NCBI RefSeq assembly: GCF_002910915.1
Contig: NZ_NEUF01000080.1
Location: forward strand, 1 to 64,000
Length of the DNA stretch: 64,000 nucleotides
Source: Streptomyces sp. SM10
GTDB taxonomy: Bacteria > Actinomycetota > Actinomycetes > Streptomycetales > Streptomycetaceae
Direction: 5' to 3'
A program made the translations under genes and the position numbers. The notes beneath the pieces were generated by a model that was not told the origin of the DNA, ran no database searches, and saw only the letters and a list, made by a program, of their open reading frames with translations. Shown here in pieces: positions 1 to 9,232 of this stretch (positions within the stretch are counted from its first letter, which is position 1; the number at the start of each line of letters is the position of its first letter).

Positions 1-935
1 CCGCCACGGCCGACGCCGGGCCCGCCACCGCCACGGCCGACGCCCCCGGGGCGGGAAGCACCCGTACGGATGTCGCCCCACGCCCCGAGGCCGCCCCGTC
101 CGGAGCCGACCCCTCCCGGCGGCTGTTCGTGGCCCGCGCGGTCGGCGGTGCCGCGGCCCTCGCCGGGCTCGGGACCGTGGGCTACGGCACCTACGGGGTG
201 CTGCGAGGCCCCCGCACCAAACGGATCACCATCCCGCTCGCCGGACTGCCGCGCTCCGCCCACGGCTTCCGGATCGCGCTGGTCAGCGACATCCATCTGG
301 GGCCCATCCTGGGCCGCGCCCACACCCGGCGCGTCGTCGACGCGATCAACGCCACCAGCCCCGACCTGGTCGCCGTCGTCGGAGACCTCGTCGACGGATC
401 CGTCGCCGACCTGGGTCCCGCGGCGGAGCCGCTGGCGCAGCTCGACGCCCGCCACGGCAGCTACTTCGTCACGGGCAACCACGAGTACTTCTCCGGCGCC
501 GCCGAGTGGGTCGACCACGTACGCGAGCTGGGCCTGCACCCCCTGGAGAACGCCCGCGTCGAGATCGCCGGCTTCGACCTCGCCGGAGTCAACGACGTCG
601 CGGGCGAGAGCGAGGGCCAGGGCCCGGACTTCGCCCGCGCGCTCGGTGATCGGGACCGCAGCCGCGCCTCGGTCCTCCTCGCGCACCAGCCCGTCGTCAT
701 CGACGACGCCGTCGCGTACGGCGTCGGACTCCAGCTCTCCGGCCACACCCACGGGGGCCAGCTCTGGCCCGGGAACATGGTGGCCGAACTCGCCAACCCG
801 ACCGTGGCCGGATACGAGCGCTACGGCGACACGCAGTTGTACGTCTCGCGCGGTGCGGGCGCCTGGGGACCCCCCGTGCGCGTCGGCGCCCCCTCCGACA
901 TCACCGTGGTGGAACTCGCTTCCCTCCAGGCCTGA
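1..935 (+). CDS. Metallophosphoesterase, 5' end outside window
   Basis: The reading frame is open back to the first base, so the N-terminus (in this family usually several membrane segments) lies outside the window. The visible part has a low-complexity Ala/Pro/Thr linker, then SRRLFVAR and a hydrophobic Ala/Gly segment that looks like a twin-arginine-style or membrane anchor. The catalytic calcineurin-like domain follows with the expected metal motifs: SDIHLG, VGDLVDG, GNHEY, LLAHQP and SGHTHGGQ. Proteins of this YkuE-like type are membrane-anchored phosphoesterases acting outside the membrane. An internal GTG at 129 could start a shorter product, but the frame and composition upstream look coding. 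The exact substrate cannot be read from sequence. Confidence 0.88.
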   Translation, partial: ATADAGPATATADAPGAGSTRTDVAPRPEAAPSGADPSRRLFVARAVGGAAALAGLGTVGYGTYGVLRGPRTKRITIPLAGLPRSAHGFRIALVSDIHLGPILGRAHTRRVVDAINATSPDLVAVVGDLVDGSVADLGPAAEPLAQLDARHGSYFVTGNHEYFSGAAEWVDHVRELGLHPLENARVEIAGFDLAGVNDVAGESEGQGPDFARALGDRDRSRASVLLAHQPVVIDDAVAYGVGLQLSGHTHGGQLWPGNMVAELANPTVAGYERYGDTQLYVSRGAGAWGPPVRVGAPSDITVVELASLQA

Positions 936-1068
936 CCGCGAAACCTGTGAGCCTCCTTCCCGGCCTTCCATATGTGAATATCGTGTGATTGGGTGAGGGT
1001 GATCATGCGGCGGTGATGTGCCTCTCTGTACACGCGAGCCGGGGTGGGGTCGGCAAGGGAGCACGGCA

Positions 1069-2622
1069 ATGCGGTTCATCCGTCTACGGATTCTCGCGAT
1101 TCTGACGGTACTCGTCGTCGCAGGCGTCGGCGCCTGGCAATTGCTCCCCTCCGACGAGGTGAACGAGTCCCCGATCACGGTGGGGACGTCCGACGAGGTG
1201 ACCTCGCTCGACCCCGCCGGGGCCTACGACGCCGGCTCCTGGGCGATCTACAGCAACCTCTACCAGTCCCTGATGACCTTCAGGTCCGGGGCGGTCGTGC
1301 CCGAACCGGACGCGGCGGAGAGATGCGGCTTCATCGGCCAGAAGCTCCAGACGTACCAGTGCAAGCTGCGGGACGACCTGACGTTCTCCGACGGGCGCAG
1401 GATCACGGCCGCCGACGTGAAGTACTCCTTCGAGCGGATGCTGAAGATCAAGGCGGACGTCGGCCCCTCGGTGCTGTTCCCCAACCTCGACACCATCGTG
1501 TCCGAGGGCCGCACGATCACCTTCAACCTCTCGGCCCGGGACGCGACGTTCCCCCAGAAGCTGGCCACGGGCGCCGGATCCATCGTCGACCCCACGCAGT
1601 ACCCGAAGGACAAGCTCCGCACGGACAACCAGGTCGACGGCTCGGGTCCGTACACCCTGAAGTCGTACGAGCCCGGCGTCCGCGCCGAGCTGGTGCCCAA
1701 CCCGGCGTACAGGGGCGCCCTGAAGAAGACGGGCGGCCCGGTCGACATCCGCTACTTCGAGGGCTCCGAGGCGCTCCAGGCCGCGTGGGCGGCCGGCGAC
1801 GTCGACGTCACGCACCGTCAGCTCCCCGCGGAGAAGCTCGCCCAGCTCGACCCGGGCGCCGATGAACAGCGCGTCACCGAGGCCGACAGTGCGGAGATCC
1901 GCAACCTCGTCTTCAACGTCCGTGACGGCGCGCCGCTCGCGGACCGGAAGGTCCGTCAGGCCATCGCCTGGATCATCGACCGGGGGCCGCTGGTCACCAA
2001 GGTCTACCGGAACACCGTCGAACCGCTCTACTCGCTGATCCCGCAGGGCTACATCGGGCACAGCACCCCCTTCTTCGACTCCTACCCCCAGTCGGATCCG
2101 GACCGGGCCAGGGAGCTGATGCGGGAAGCCGGTGTGGACCTCCCGCTGCACATCACCTTCGCCCACCGCGACGACGACGCGAACAAGGAGGAGTCCGCAG
2201 AGCTGGTCCGGCAGCTGGAGAAGGACGGGCTGTTCGAGGTGACGGAGAAGGCCGTGGAGTGGCAGGCCTTCCAGAAGGGGTACGCGGCCGGCGAGTACGA
2301 CGCCTACACCCTGGGCTGGCTTCCCGACTTCCCGGACCCCGACACCTTCAGCCAGCCGCTGGTCGGCCGCGACAGCTCGCTCCACAACGGCTACACCAGC
2401 ACGAAGATGGACGCGCTGATCTCCGCCACCCAGCAGTACAGCGACCGGGGCCGGACCTCGGGCGACTTCAAGGATCTGCAGCGACTGGTCGGCGAGGACG
2501 TGCCGCTGGTGCCGCTGTGGCAGAAGAAGGACTACGTCGTCAGCAAGCAGACCGTGTCCGGGGCCCAGTACCTCTCCGACGGCACCGGCATCTGGCGGCT
2601 GTGGGAACTCAGCTGGATCTGA
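1069..2622 (+). CDS. ABC transporter substrate-binding protein, family 5 (peptide/nickel type)
   Basis: This is a 517-residue extracellular solute-binding protein of the DppA/OppA family, which delivers peptides or similar solutes to an ABC permease. The N-terminus is a single hydrophobic helix (residues about 7-22) without a lipobox cysteine, so it is probably membrane-anchored rather than a lipoprotein. Family signatures follow: TSLDPAGAYD near the start of the mature part, LTFSDGRRITAADVKYSFERM, VDGSGPYTLKSYEPG and a C-terminal VPLVPLWQ. ATG at 1069 is chosen because a purine-rich AAGGGAG lies just upstream and it gives a proper signal anchor. No permease or ATPase gene adjoins it, so it is an orphan binding protein. 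Its 3' end overlaps the convergent TetR gene by 14 bp. Confidence 0.9.
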   Translation: MRFIRLRILAILTVLVVAGVGAWQLLPSDEVNESPITVGTSDEVTSLDPAGAYDAGSWAIYSNLYQSLMTFRSGAVVPEPDAAERCGFIGQKLQTYQCKLRDDLTFSDGRRITAADVKYSFERMLKIKADVGPSVLFPNLDTIVSEGRTITFNLSARDATFPQKLATGAGSIVDPTQYPKDKLRTDNQVDGSGPYTLKSYEPGVRAELVPNPAYRGALKKTGGPVDIRYFEGSEALQAAWAAGDVDVTHRQLPAEKLAQLDPGADEQRVTEADSAEIRNLVFNVRDGAPLADRKVRQAIAWIIDRGPLVTKVYRNTVEPLYSLIPQGYIGHSTPFFDSYPQSDPDRARELMREAGVDLPLHITFAHRDDDANKEESAELVRQLEKDGLFEVTEKAVEWQAFQKGYAAGEYDAYTLGWLPDFPDPDTFSQPLVGRDSSLHNGYTSTKMDALISATQQYSDRGRTSGDFKDLQRLVGEDVPLVPLWQKKDYVVSKQTVSGAQYLSDGTGIWRLWELSWI

Positions 2623-3328
2623 CGTCCCGGGGGCCGCGTGACGCGGAACCGGGCAGGAACTCCACCAGGACGTCGTGGATCTGCCGCACGAGCGGTCGCA
2701 GCACCCGGAAGCGGGAGAGCGCGATCGCCCGGGCGGCGATCGGGGCGGTGCGCTCGACGAGCCGGCGGCTCCTCTCCGTGCCCTCGGAACGGTCGTAGAC
2801 CCAGAACAGCACCAGGCCCATCTGCATCAGCCACATCAACTGCGGCAGCAGTGCGGCCAGTTCCGCGTCGGCCTTGACCGAGGAACCCGACAGGCAGCGC
2901 TCGTGCACGGAGATGACCGCCTCCCTGGCCGCGACCGACTCCTCGGAGAAGGGCGAGAGAGGGCTGTCCGGGTCGGCGGCGTTCTTGAAGAACTGCGCGG
3001 CGAAGCGGTGATACGGCCCGGCGACGTCCAGCCAGCTGAGCAGCACCCCCCGGATGCGTACGGCGAGATCCGCGTCGCCGGCCAGGACGGGCTGCACGGC
3101 GCTCTCGTGCTCGGCGGCGAGACGGTCGTAGAAGCCCTGGACCAGGTGCTCCTTCGACGAGAAGTAGTAGTAGGCGTTCCCGACGGAGACGCCTGCCTCC
3201 TGGGCGATCGCCCGCATCGTCGTCCGGTCGTAGCCGCGCTCCTCGAAGAGCCGGAGCGCGGTCTCCAGGATCAGGGTGCGGGTCTGCTCGCTCTTCGGCG
3301 CCTTCGCCGTCTTCTCGTCCTTCGCCAC
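2609..3328 (-). CDS. TetR/AcrR family transcriptional regulator
   Basis: This 239-residue protein has a clear N-terminal TetR helix-turn-helix (residues about 16-62: TRTLILETALRLFEERGYDR, TTMRAIAQEAGVSVGNAYYYF, SSKEHLVQGFYDRL). The C-terminal ligand domain is mostly helical and of unknown specificity. It is the last gene of a likely three-gene minus-strand operon starting at 4764, only 10 bp behind its upstream neighbour, so the target may be the operon itself. No operator palindrome is evident between the genes. Confidence 0.93.
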   Translation of the reverse strand: MAKDEKTAKAPKSEQTRTLILETALRLFEERGYDRTTMRAIAQEAGVSVGNAYYYFSSKEHLVQGFYDRLAAEHESAVQPVLAGDADLAVRIRGVLLSWLDVAGPYHRFAAQFFKNAADPDSPLSPFSEESVAAREAVISVHERCLSGSSVKADAELAALLPQLMWLMQMGLVLFWVYDRSEGTERSRRLVERTAPIAARAIALSRFRVLRPLVRQIHDVLVEFLPGSASRGPRDVRSS

Positions 3329-3338
3329 GCGGCCCAGG

Positions 3339-4166
3339 CTATCGGGGAGGCGTGTCCTGCGGATTCCGGGAGGTCATGGCCTCGGCGAACTCCGCGCGCA
3401 TCGCGTCGGGGGAAGGCAGTTCCCTGCCGAGGGCCTCGACCCACCGCGCTGCCGCCTCGTCCACCCCGGAGCGGAACGCGCGCCGCAGCGGGATCCGGAA
3501 CAGCAGGAGCGCGAGCGCGGCGGGCGGGCGTACGAGCCCCCGCCCTCTCACGGTCAGGGTGACGCCGACCTCCCATGTCCCTCCGCCGGCCGCGCGCACG
3601 GTGAGCGCCACCGCGGCCCGGCCGAGCGGGTGCCGGGCGCGGGCGGTGACCGGGGCCCGGGCGGCCGCGAGAGCGCCGGCGGGGGCGTCAGCCGCGGCCC
3701 ACCAGGCGTTCAGGTCCGCCCTGGCCCGTCCGGAGATTCGCTGGAGGAAGCCCCCGGCGGGATTACGGAGGGCGAGGCCCGCTTCCAGGGCCGACGGCCG
3801 GTCGGGTGTGGTGAGCCGCAGGGTCACCCGGCCCGAGGTGTCGGCCGAGGACAGGCGCTGCTCCACGACGATCGCGGTGGACCGGCGCCACTCCCGTATG
3901 CGTACGGACATCGTCTCCGCAGGGGTCTGTGGCGTCTTCCCGGGAGAGGGCTCGGCAGGGTTCGGGGCGACCGTGTAGCGCGCGCCGGCGCGCAGGTGAC
4001 GCCCCTTCACCAGCCGGACGCGGGGGATCGGCCTCCCGTCCTCCAGCACGGTCCCTCCCCGGCCCGTGCGGGTGGACTCCAGGATGTCCAGGAGGAGCGC
4101 GGCGCACTCCTCGAACCAGTCGCGGTCCAGGGCCGTGACCGACACGGTGCGGTGGAAGCGGGCCAT
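3339..4166 (-). CDS. Conserved hypothetical protein (275 aa)
   Basis: I do not recognise a named family. The 275-residue product is soluble-looking, rich in Arg and Ala, with no signal peptide or membrane segment. The N-terminal half (FHRTVSVTALDRDWFEECAALLLDILEST) looks like an amphipathic helical segment followed by a beta-rich part. A mid-protein Ala-rich stretch may be a linker. It sits 10 bp from both the upstream membrane protein and the downstream TetR gene, so the three are probably co-transcribed. GC3 is uniformly high, which supports real coding. Confidence 0.7.
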   Translation of the reverse strand: MARFHRTVSVTALDRDWFEECAALLLDILESTRTGRGGTVLEDGRPIPRVRLVKGRHLRAGARYTVAPNPAEPSPGKTPQTPAETMSVRIREWRRSTAIVVEQRLSSADTSGRVTLRLTTPDRPSALEAGLALRNPAGGFLQRISGRARADLNAWWAAADAPAGALAAARAPVTARARHPLGRAAVALTVRAAGGGTWEVGVTLTVRGRGLVRPPAALALLLFRIPLRRAFRSGVDEAAARWVEALGRELPSPDAMRAEFAEAMTSRNPQDTPPR

Positions 4167-4176
4167 CTCGGTCGGC

Positions 4177-4764
4177 TCAGGCGCTCATCGAACGCGCGGT
4201 GTTGACCTGGGACATGACCCACTGGAAGGTTTCGGGACCCGTCGCCGGGATCATCGTCTGGTGGTGCCGGCCGCCGCTGGTGACCGTGATCTGCACGAAG
4301 CCGGTGGTGCGCTTCTCCTTCATCAGGAGGAAGAGCAGACCGATGAGGCAGAACAGCGCGAAGACGATGGCCAGCACGATCCCCACGGTCGGGATCTTCT
4401 CCTCGGTGCGCGACATGTCCGTCGCCGTCCACACCGCGCCCTTGAGCGGCAGCGTGCCGGACGGGGTCACGATGCCGTCGTTCATCACCGTGATGTCGCC
4501 GAGCGAGAGCATCGGCACCCCGCCGCCGCCCTGCTGCACCGGCAGGTTGAAGCCCGGTTGGGTGGGCTGACCGCCGGGATAGCCGTAGCCGGGGCCCTGC
4601 TGCGCGGCGGACTCGGGCAGCGGCTGCGGGTAGCCGTAGGCAGGGGTGGCGCCCGGCGACGGGTAGCCGTATCCCTGGGCGTCCGGCATCGTGGGCGGGT
4701 TGCCCTGCGGCTGGGGCGGGCCCCACTTGTATGAGTCGTCCGCGTGCGGATTCGGATCGCTCAC
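4177..4764 (-). CDS. Single-pass membrane protein with Pro/Gly/Tyr-rich N-terminus
   Basis: The 195-residue product begins with about 80 residues rich in Pro, Gly, Gln and Tyr including repeated GYGYP units, a typical disordered cytoplasmic tail of actinobacterial membrane proteins. A beta-type segment (MLSLGDITVMNDGIVTPSG) follows, then one strongly hydrophobic helix (VGIVLAIVFALFCLIGLLFLL, residues about 125-146), KEKR on its cytoplasmic flank, and a short C-terminal domain. The function is unknown. As the first gene of the three-gene operon ending in TetR, it may be the regulated product. Confidence 0.75.
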   Translation of the reverse strand: MSDPNPHADDSYKWGPPQPQGNPPTMPDAQGYGYPSPGATPAYGYPQPLPESAAQQGPGYGYPGGQPTQPGFNLPVQQGGGGVPMLSLGDITVMNDGIVTPSGTLPLKGAVWTATDMSRTEEKIPTVGIVLAIVFALFCLIGLLFLLMKEKRTTGFVQITVTSGGRHHQTMIPATGPETFQWVMSQVNTARSMSA

Positions 4765-4879
4765 AACGTTCCCCGTTCTCCATCAAGCCATCTGCTCCCG
4801 CGCTGTGCTGCACCGGGAGAGGCGAGCCGGTCACCGGCTCCGCTCGACCGTACCGTCCCGGCCGGTCCGATGCACCAAG

Positions 4880-4920
4880 AGGCCCCGCTTCCCGCACGGA
4901 CCGTGCGGGAAGCGGGGCCT
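4880..4920 (-). terminator. Strong terminator downstream of the sdh operon
   Basis: Two 20-nt arms (AGGCCCCGCTTCCCGCACGG and its exact complement) meet at a single central base. The hairpin lies 18 bp past the sdhB stop codon on the minus strand and before the next minus-strand gene. There is no clear U-tract, as is usual in Streptomyces. Confidence 0.85.
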
Positions 4921-4938
4921 CCTGAGGCAACGCGTGGG

Positions 4939-5715
4939 TCAGAAGCGGCGGGTGATGAGCGCGCGCTTCACTTCCTGGATCGCCTTGGTGACCTCGATGC
5001 CACGCGGACAGGCGTCCGTGCAGTTGAACGTCGTGCGGCAACGCCACACGCCGTCACGGTCGTTGAGGATCTCCAGACGCTGCTCACCGGCCTCGTCGCG
5101 CGAGTCGAAGATGAAGCGGTGCGCGTTGACGATGGCCGCCGGGCCGAAGTACTGGCCGTCGTTCCAGAACACCGGGCACGAGGACGTGCACGCGGCGCAG
5201 AGGATGCACTTGGTGGTGTCGTCGAAGCGCTCGCGGTCCTCGGGGGACTGCAGGCGCTCACGCGTCGGCTCGTTCCCCTTGGTGACGAGGAAGGGCATGA
5301 CATCGCGGTATGCCTGGAAGAACGGGTCCATGTCGACCACGAGGTCCTTGAGGACCGTGAGGCCCTTGATGGCCTCGACCGTGATCGGCTTCTCCGGGTT
5401 GATGTCCTTGATCAGCGTCTTGCAGGCGAGCCTGTTCTTGCCGTTGATCCGCATCGCGTCGGAGCCGCAGATGCCGTGCGCGCAGGAGCGCCGGAACGTC
5501 AGAGTGCCGTCCTGCTCCCACTTGATCTTGTGAAGGGCGTCGAGCACACGCTCCTTCGGGTCGATCGAGATCTGGAAGTCCTGCCACTCGACCTCGTCGG
5601 AGACCTCGGGGTTGAAGCGGCGGATCCGGAACGTGGCCGTGATGTACGGGGTGTCGGCGAAGCCGGCCTCGGGCTCGGGGGCCTTGTCCGACTTCTCCAG
5701 GGTGGGGGTTGCCAT
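4939..5715 (-). CDS. sdhB: Succinate dehydrogenase iron-sulfur subunit
   Basis: SdhB carries electrons from the flavoprotein to the quinone site of complex II at the inner face of the membrane. The 258-residue product has the [2Fe-2S] ligands in CAHGICGSDAM and the following RLAC, and the cysteine clusters CILCAACTSSCPVFW, WRCRTTFNCTDACPRGI for the [4Fe-4S] and [3Fe-4S] centres. The ATG overlaps the sdhA stop by one base (TGATG), so the two are translationally coupled. It is the last gene of sdhCDAB and is followed by a strong hairpin. Confidence 0.97.
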   Translation of the reverse strand: MATPTLEKSDKAPEPEAGFADTPYITATFRIRRFNPEVSDEVEWQDFQISIDPKERVLDALHKIKWEQDGTLTFRRSCAHGICGSDAMRINGKNRLACKTLIKDINPEKPITVEAIKGLTVLKDLVVDMDPFFQAYRDVMPFLVTKGNEPTRERLQSPEDRERFDDTTKCILCAACTSSCPVFWNDGQYFGPAAIVNAHRFIFDSRDEAGEQRLEILNDRDGVWRCRTTFNCTDACPRGIEVTKAIQEVKRALITRRF

Positions 5716-7469
5716 CAGTACTTACGCTCCATCGGCTGGTAGCGGGTCGTGACGACCGGCTTGTAGTCGAGCCGGATCGACTCGGTGCCGTCGTCCGCGA
5801 CCTCGCGGTACGCCATGGTGTGGCGCATGAAGTTGACGTCGTCGCGGTTCGGGTAGTCCTCGCGGTAGTGACCGCCGCGTGACTCCTTGCGGGCCAGCGC
5901 GGAGGTCGCCATGACCTCGGCCAGGTCGAGCAGGTTGCCCAGCTCGATGGCCTCCAGCAGGTCGGTGTTGAACCGCTTGCCCTTGTCCTGGATCGACACG
6001 TCGAGGTAGCGCGCGCGCAGCTCGGCGATCTTGTCGACCGCCGCCTTGATGGTCTGCTCGGTGCGGAACACCATCACGTTGGCGTCCATGCACTCCTGCA
6101 GCTCCGTGCGGAGCGCGTGGACCCGCTCGGTGCCGGTCGAGTTGCGCAGCCGCTCGACCTGCTCCTGGACCAGCTGCGCCGGGTTCTCGGGAAGCTCGAC
6201 GAAGTCGTTCTTCGCGGAGTACTCGGCGGCGGCGATGCCCGAACGGCGGCCGAAGACGTTGATGTCGAGCAGCGAGTTGGTGCCGAGGCGGTTGGCGCCG
6301 TGCACGGAGACACAGGCGACCTCGCCGGCGGCGTACAGGCCCGGGACGACGGTGGTGTTGTCGGACAGCACCTCGCCCTCGACGTTGGTCGGGATGCCGC
6401 CCATGGCGTAGTGCGCGGTCGGCTGGATCGGGATCGGGTCCGTGTAGGGCTCGATGCCGAGGTAGGTGCGCGCGAACTCGGTGATGTCCGGGAGCTTGGC
6501 GTCCAGCTGCTCCGGCGGGAGGTGCGTGAGGTCGAGGTAGACGTGGTCGCCCTCGGGGCCGCAGCCGCGGCCCTCACGGATCTCCGTGTAGATGGAGCGG
6601 GACACGACGTCACGGGACGCGAGGTCCTTCATGACCGGCGCGTACTTCTCCATGAAGCGCTCGCCGTCCTTGTTGCGGAGGATGCCGCCCTCACCACGGG
6701 CGCCCTCCGTCAGCAGGATGCCCATGCGCCAGATGCCCGTCGGGTGGAACTGGAAGAACTCCATGTCCTCCAGCGGCAGACCCCGGCGGTAGCAGGCGGC
6801 CTGGCCGTCACCGGTCAGGGTGTGCGCGTTCGACGTCACCTTGAAGAACTTGCCGGTGCCGCCCGAGGCGTAGATGACCGACTTCGCCTGGAAGACGTGG
6901 ATCTCGCCGGTGGCCAGCTCGTAGGCGACGACGCCGGCGGACTTCTTGACGCCGTCCTGCTCGACGACCAGCTGGTCCAGGACGTAGAACTCGTTGAAGA
7001 ATTCCACGCCCTCCTTGACGCAGTTCTGGTACAGCGTCTGGAGGATCATGTGGCCGGTGCGGTCGCCCGAGTAGCAGGCGCGGCGGACGGGGGCCTCACC
7101 GTGGTTGCGGGAGTGACCGCCGAACCGGCGCTGGTCGATCTTTCCCTCGGGCGTACGGCCGAACGGCAGGCCCATCTTCTCCAGGTCGAGGACGGCGTCG
7201 ATGGCCTCCTTCGCGAGGATCTCGGCGGCGTCCTGGTCGACCAGGTAGTCACCACCCTTGATCGTGTCGAAGGTGTGCCACTCCCAGTTGTCCTCCTCCA
7301 CGTTGGCCAGCGCGGCGGCCATGCCGCCCTGCGCGGCGCCCGTGTGGGAGCGGGTGGGGTAGAGCTTCGTCAGCACGGCGGTGCGGCTGCGCTTGGTCGA
7401 CTCGATGGCCGCGCGCATGCCGGCGCCGCCGGCGCCGACGATGACGGTGTCGTACTTGTGGATCTGCAT
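5715..7469 (-). CDS. sdhA: Succinate dehydrogenase flavoprotein subunit
   Basis: This 584-residue catalytic subunit oxidises succinate to fumarate with covalently bound FAD. The dinucleotide-binding motif VIVGAGGAGMRAAIE is at the N-terminus. The FAD-linkage histidine lies in TRSHTGAAQGG, and active-site elements FGGHSRNHGEAPVRR and HPTGI are present. RESRGGHYREDYPNRDD is near the end. The frame stays open far upstream, but the ATG at 7469 is chosen because MQIHKYDTVIVGAGG is the family's usual beginning and lies 29 bp after sdhD. Together with SdhB, C and D it links the TCA cycle to the respiratory chain. Confidence 0.97.
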   Translation of the reverse strand: MQIHKYDTVIVGAGGAGMRAAIESTKRSRTAVLTKLYPTRSHTGAAQGGMAAALANVEEDNWEWHTFDTIKGGDYLVDQDAAEILAKEAIDAVLDLEKMGLPFGRTPEGKIDQRRFGGHSRNHGEAPVRRACYSGDRTGHMILQTLYQNCVKEGVEFFNEFYVLDQLVVEQDGVKKSAGVVAYELATGEIHVFQAKSVIYASGGTGKFFKVTSNAHTLTGDGQAACYRRGLPLEDMEFFQFHPTGIWRMGILLTEGARGEGGILRNKDGERFMEKYAPVMKDLASRDVVSRSIYTEIREGRGCGPEGDHVYLDLTHLPPEQLDAKLPDITEFARTYLGIEPYTDPIPIQPTAHYAMGGIPTNVEGEVLSDNTTVVPGLYAAGEVACVSVHGANRLGTNSLLDINVFGRRSGIAAAEYSAKNDFVELPENPAQLVQEQVERLRNSTGTERVHALRTELQECMDANVMVFRTEQTIKAAVDKIAELRARYLDVSIQDKGKRFNTDLLEAIELGNLLDLAEVMATSALARKESRGGHYREDYPNRDDVNFMRHTMAYREVADDGTESIRLDYKPVVTTRYQPMERKY

Positions 7470-7498
7470 GGTTTCCTCTGGTCCCTCTGTCCCGGCGC

Positions 7499-7981
7499 CT
7501 AGCGGATGTTCGGGTCGAAGGTGAAGATCACCAGCGTGCCCAGCAGGACGGTGAACACCGTGGCGGTGTACAGGAGCATCTTCAGCCAGAAGCGGGTGTT
7601 GTCCCGTTCGGCGTAGTCGTTGATGACCGTACGGAGGCCGTTGGCGCCGTGCAGCATGGCGAGCCACAGCATCGCCAGGTCCCAGACCTGCCAGAACGGC
7701 GAGGCCCAGCGGCCGGCCACGAAGGCGAACCCGATCTTGGACACACCGCCGTCGAGCACCAGCTGGATCAGCAGGTGGCCGATGACGAGGACGACCAGCA
7801 CGATGCCCGACAGGCGCATGAAGAGCCAGGCGTACATCTCGAAATTGGTGCGCGAGCCCTTGGGGGTCTTGCCCGTGCGCTTGCGCGGGGGCTCGATCAC
7901 GGGGGCCGGATTGTCGACGTCGTAAAGGCTCACGGCCTCGACGTCACCGATCGCCGACGACGAAGGAGTCTCGGTGGACAT
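7499..7981 (-). CDS. sdhD: Succinate dehydrogenase hydrophobic membrane anchor subunit
   Basis: The 160-residue product has a 45-residue polar N-terminus and three membrane helices (about residues 52-76, 95-120 and 133-155). A haem/quinone-side histidine lies in VIGHLLIQL and a second in MLHGANGLRTVIND, the classic SdhD pattern. It anchors SdhAB to the membrane and helps form the quinone site. The ATG is 5 bp after the sdhC stop, fitting one polycistronic message. Confidence 0.94.
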   Translation of the reverse strand: MSTETPSSSAIGDVEAVSLYDVDNPAPVIEPPRKRTGKTPKGSRTNFEMYAWLFMRLSGIVLVVLVIGHLLIQLVLDGGVSKIGFAFVAGRWASPFWQVWDLAMLWLAMLHGANGLRTVINDYAERDNTRFWLKMLLYTATVFTVLLGTLVIFTFDPNIR

Positions 7982-7986
7982 TGGCC

Positions 7987-8367
7987 TCAGCTCCCGAAGA
8001 CTTCGCGTACGGCGTGGCCGAGGACGGGGTACAGGGCCCCGACCATCAGCACGATCCAGACGCCGAGGACGGTCCACAGCATCTGCTTCTGGTAGCGCGC
8101 GCCCTTGGCCCAGAAGTCCACGGCGACGATCCGGAGACCGTTCAGCGCGTGGAAGAGGATGGCGGCCACCAGGCCATATTCGAGGAGCGCGACGATCGGC
8201 GTCTTGTACGTGGCCACGACTTCGTCGTAGGCCTCGGGGGAGACGCGGACGAGAGCGGTGTCCAGGACGTGTACGAACAGGAAGAAGAAAATGAGGACAC
8301 CGGTGACTCGATGAGCCACCCAGGACCACATGCCTTCCCGGCCGCGGTACAGCGTTCCAGCCGGCAC
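7987..8367 (-). CDS. sdhC: Succinate dehydrogenase cytochrome b556 subunit
   Basis: SdhC is the first gene of the sdh operon. The 126-residue product has three membrane helices and the conserved signature WSWVAHRVTGVLIFFFLFVHVLD, followed by LFHALNGLRIVAVDF, which supplies haem-ligand histidines. The frame extends further upstream, but GTG at 8367 is chosen because GGAGGG stands 7 nt before it and the product begins in the way typical of streptomycete SdhC. A possible -10 (TACGAT) lies at 8454-8459 on the minus strand. Confidence 0.93.
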   Translation of the reverse strand: MPAGTLYRGREGMWSWVAHRVTGVLIFFFLFVHVLDTALVRVSPEAYDEVVATYKTPIVALLEYGLVAAILFHALNGLRIVAVDFWAKGARYQKQMLWTVLGVWIVLMVGALYPVLGHAVREVFGS

Positions 8368-8533
8368 GGAAGAACCCTCCGGGAGCGGGGATTGGGGTCG
8401 GCCGGCTTGACTGTCGGTCTGACCCGGCCGGGTACGGTCCACCGGCCCCGGCCATCGTAGCGACGCTTTGTCGGTTCCATGGCGGCGGGGGCACCGGTGT
8501 GATCAAAGCTGCAGTCAAACAGGCACGGACGGG

Positions 8534-9232
8534 CTACCGCGGGTCATATGCCACCGGGGGGAACGGGTCGGGCGTCAGGCCCGCCTCCGTCACCAGCTCG
8601 ATGATGCGGCCCCGGGCGAGTCGTCGCATCTCCTCCGCGGTGAGGGAACGCTCCTCGTCGGGTTCGTGCGCCAGCCTGGTGCGGATGGCGGCCAGCACCT
8701 GGTCGACGTGCTGGGAGGGGTGCAGGCCGTCGAGGCAGATCACGAAGGCGTGGCCGAACCTGCTCTCGTACGCGGCGTGCGCGGCGCGGAGTGCCAGGTG
8801 GGCGGCGCGGGGCGCGTCGTGGTGCAGGCAGGGCGCGCACTCCGCCGCGAGTGCCTCGGCGAGATCCGGTGGCGCGAGGTCGTACCCGGCCTCGTCCGAG
8901 GCGGCGAGCAGCGTCTCCAGGTCCTGATAGGGCCGGTGGGCGGCCATCCGCTGCGCCCAGCGACCGCTGCCGCAGCACTCCAGCAGGGCGGCTTCTGCCA
9001 GGTCCCGGGGCCAGGTGTTGAAGCGGCCGAGGCCACCCGAGTGGGCACTTCCGTGTGTCCTCGCGGAGACTGGTTCCGGAACGTAGGCCTCCACCGGGGC
9101 CTCCCGAAGGGCCGGGGCAGGACCCCGGTTCTGGGCGGGAACGGTCGTCAGCCCGGCCTGCTGCGGTGGTTTCGGCAGGCCGGCGTGGGACTCGCTGGAC
9201 CTGGACAGCGGGACTCCTCGGATGAATGACAT
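8534..9232 (-). CDS. 2-oxo-4-hydroxy-4-carboxy-5-ureidoimidazoline decarboxylase
   Basis: OHCU decarboxylase performs the last step of the uric acid to (S)-allantoin route. The family hallmark is visible from residue 68: GRFNTWPRDLAEAALLECCG, then GRWAQRMAAHRPY carrying the catalytic-region histidine, and FGHAFVICLDG. The first 60 or so residues are Pro/Ala-rich and probably not part of the fold, so the true start may be further in. No urate oxidase or HIU hydrolase gene lies next to it. It faces the GH20 hexosaminidase gene across about 230 bp. Confidence 0.85.
   Translation of the reverse strand: MSFIRGVPLSRSSESHAGLPKPPQQAGLTTVPAQNRGPAPALREAPVEAYVPEPVSARTHGSAHSGGLGRFNTWPRDLAEAALLECCGSGRWAQRMAAHRPYQDLETLLAASDEAGYDLAPPDLAEALAAECAPCLHHDAPRAAHLALRAAHAAYESRFGHAFVICLDGLHPSQHVDQVLAAIRTRLAHEPDEERSLTAEEMRRLARGRIIELVTEAGLTPDPFPPVAYDPR

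Noticed and set aside
7470..7667. N-terminal extension of SdhA to 650 residues
   Set aside because: The added 66 residues are the shifted-frame translation of sdhD and lack any similarity to SdhA.
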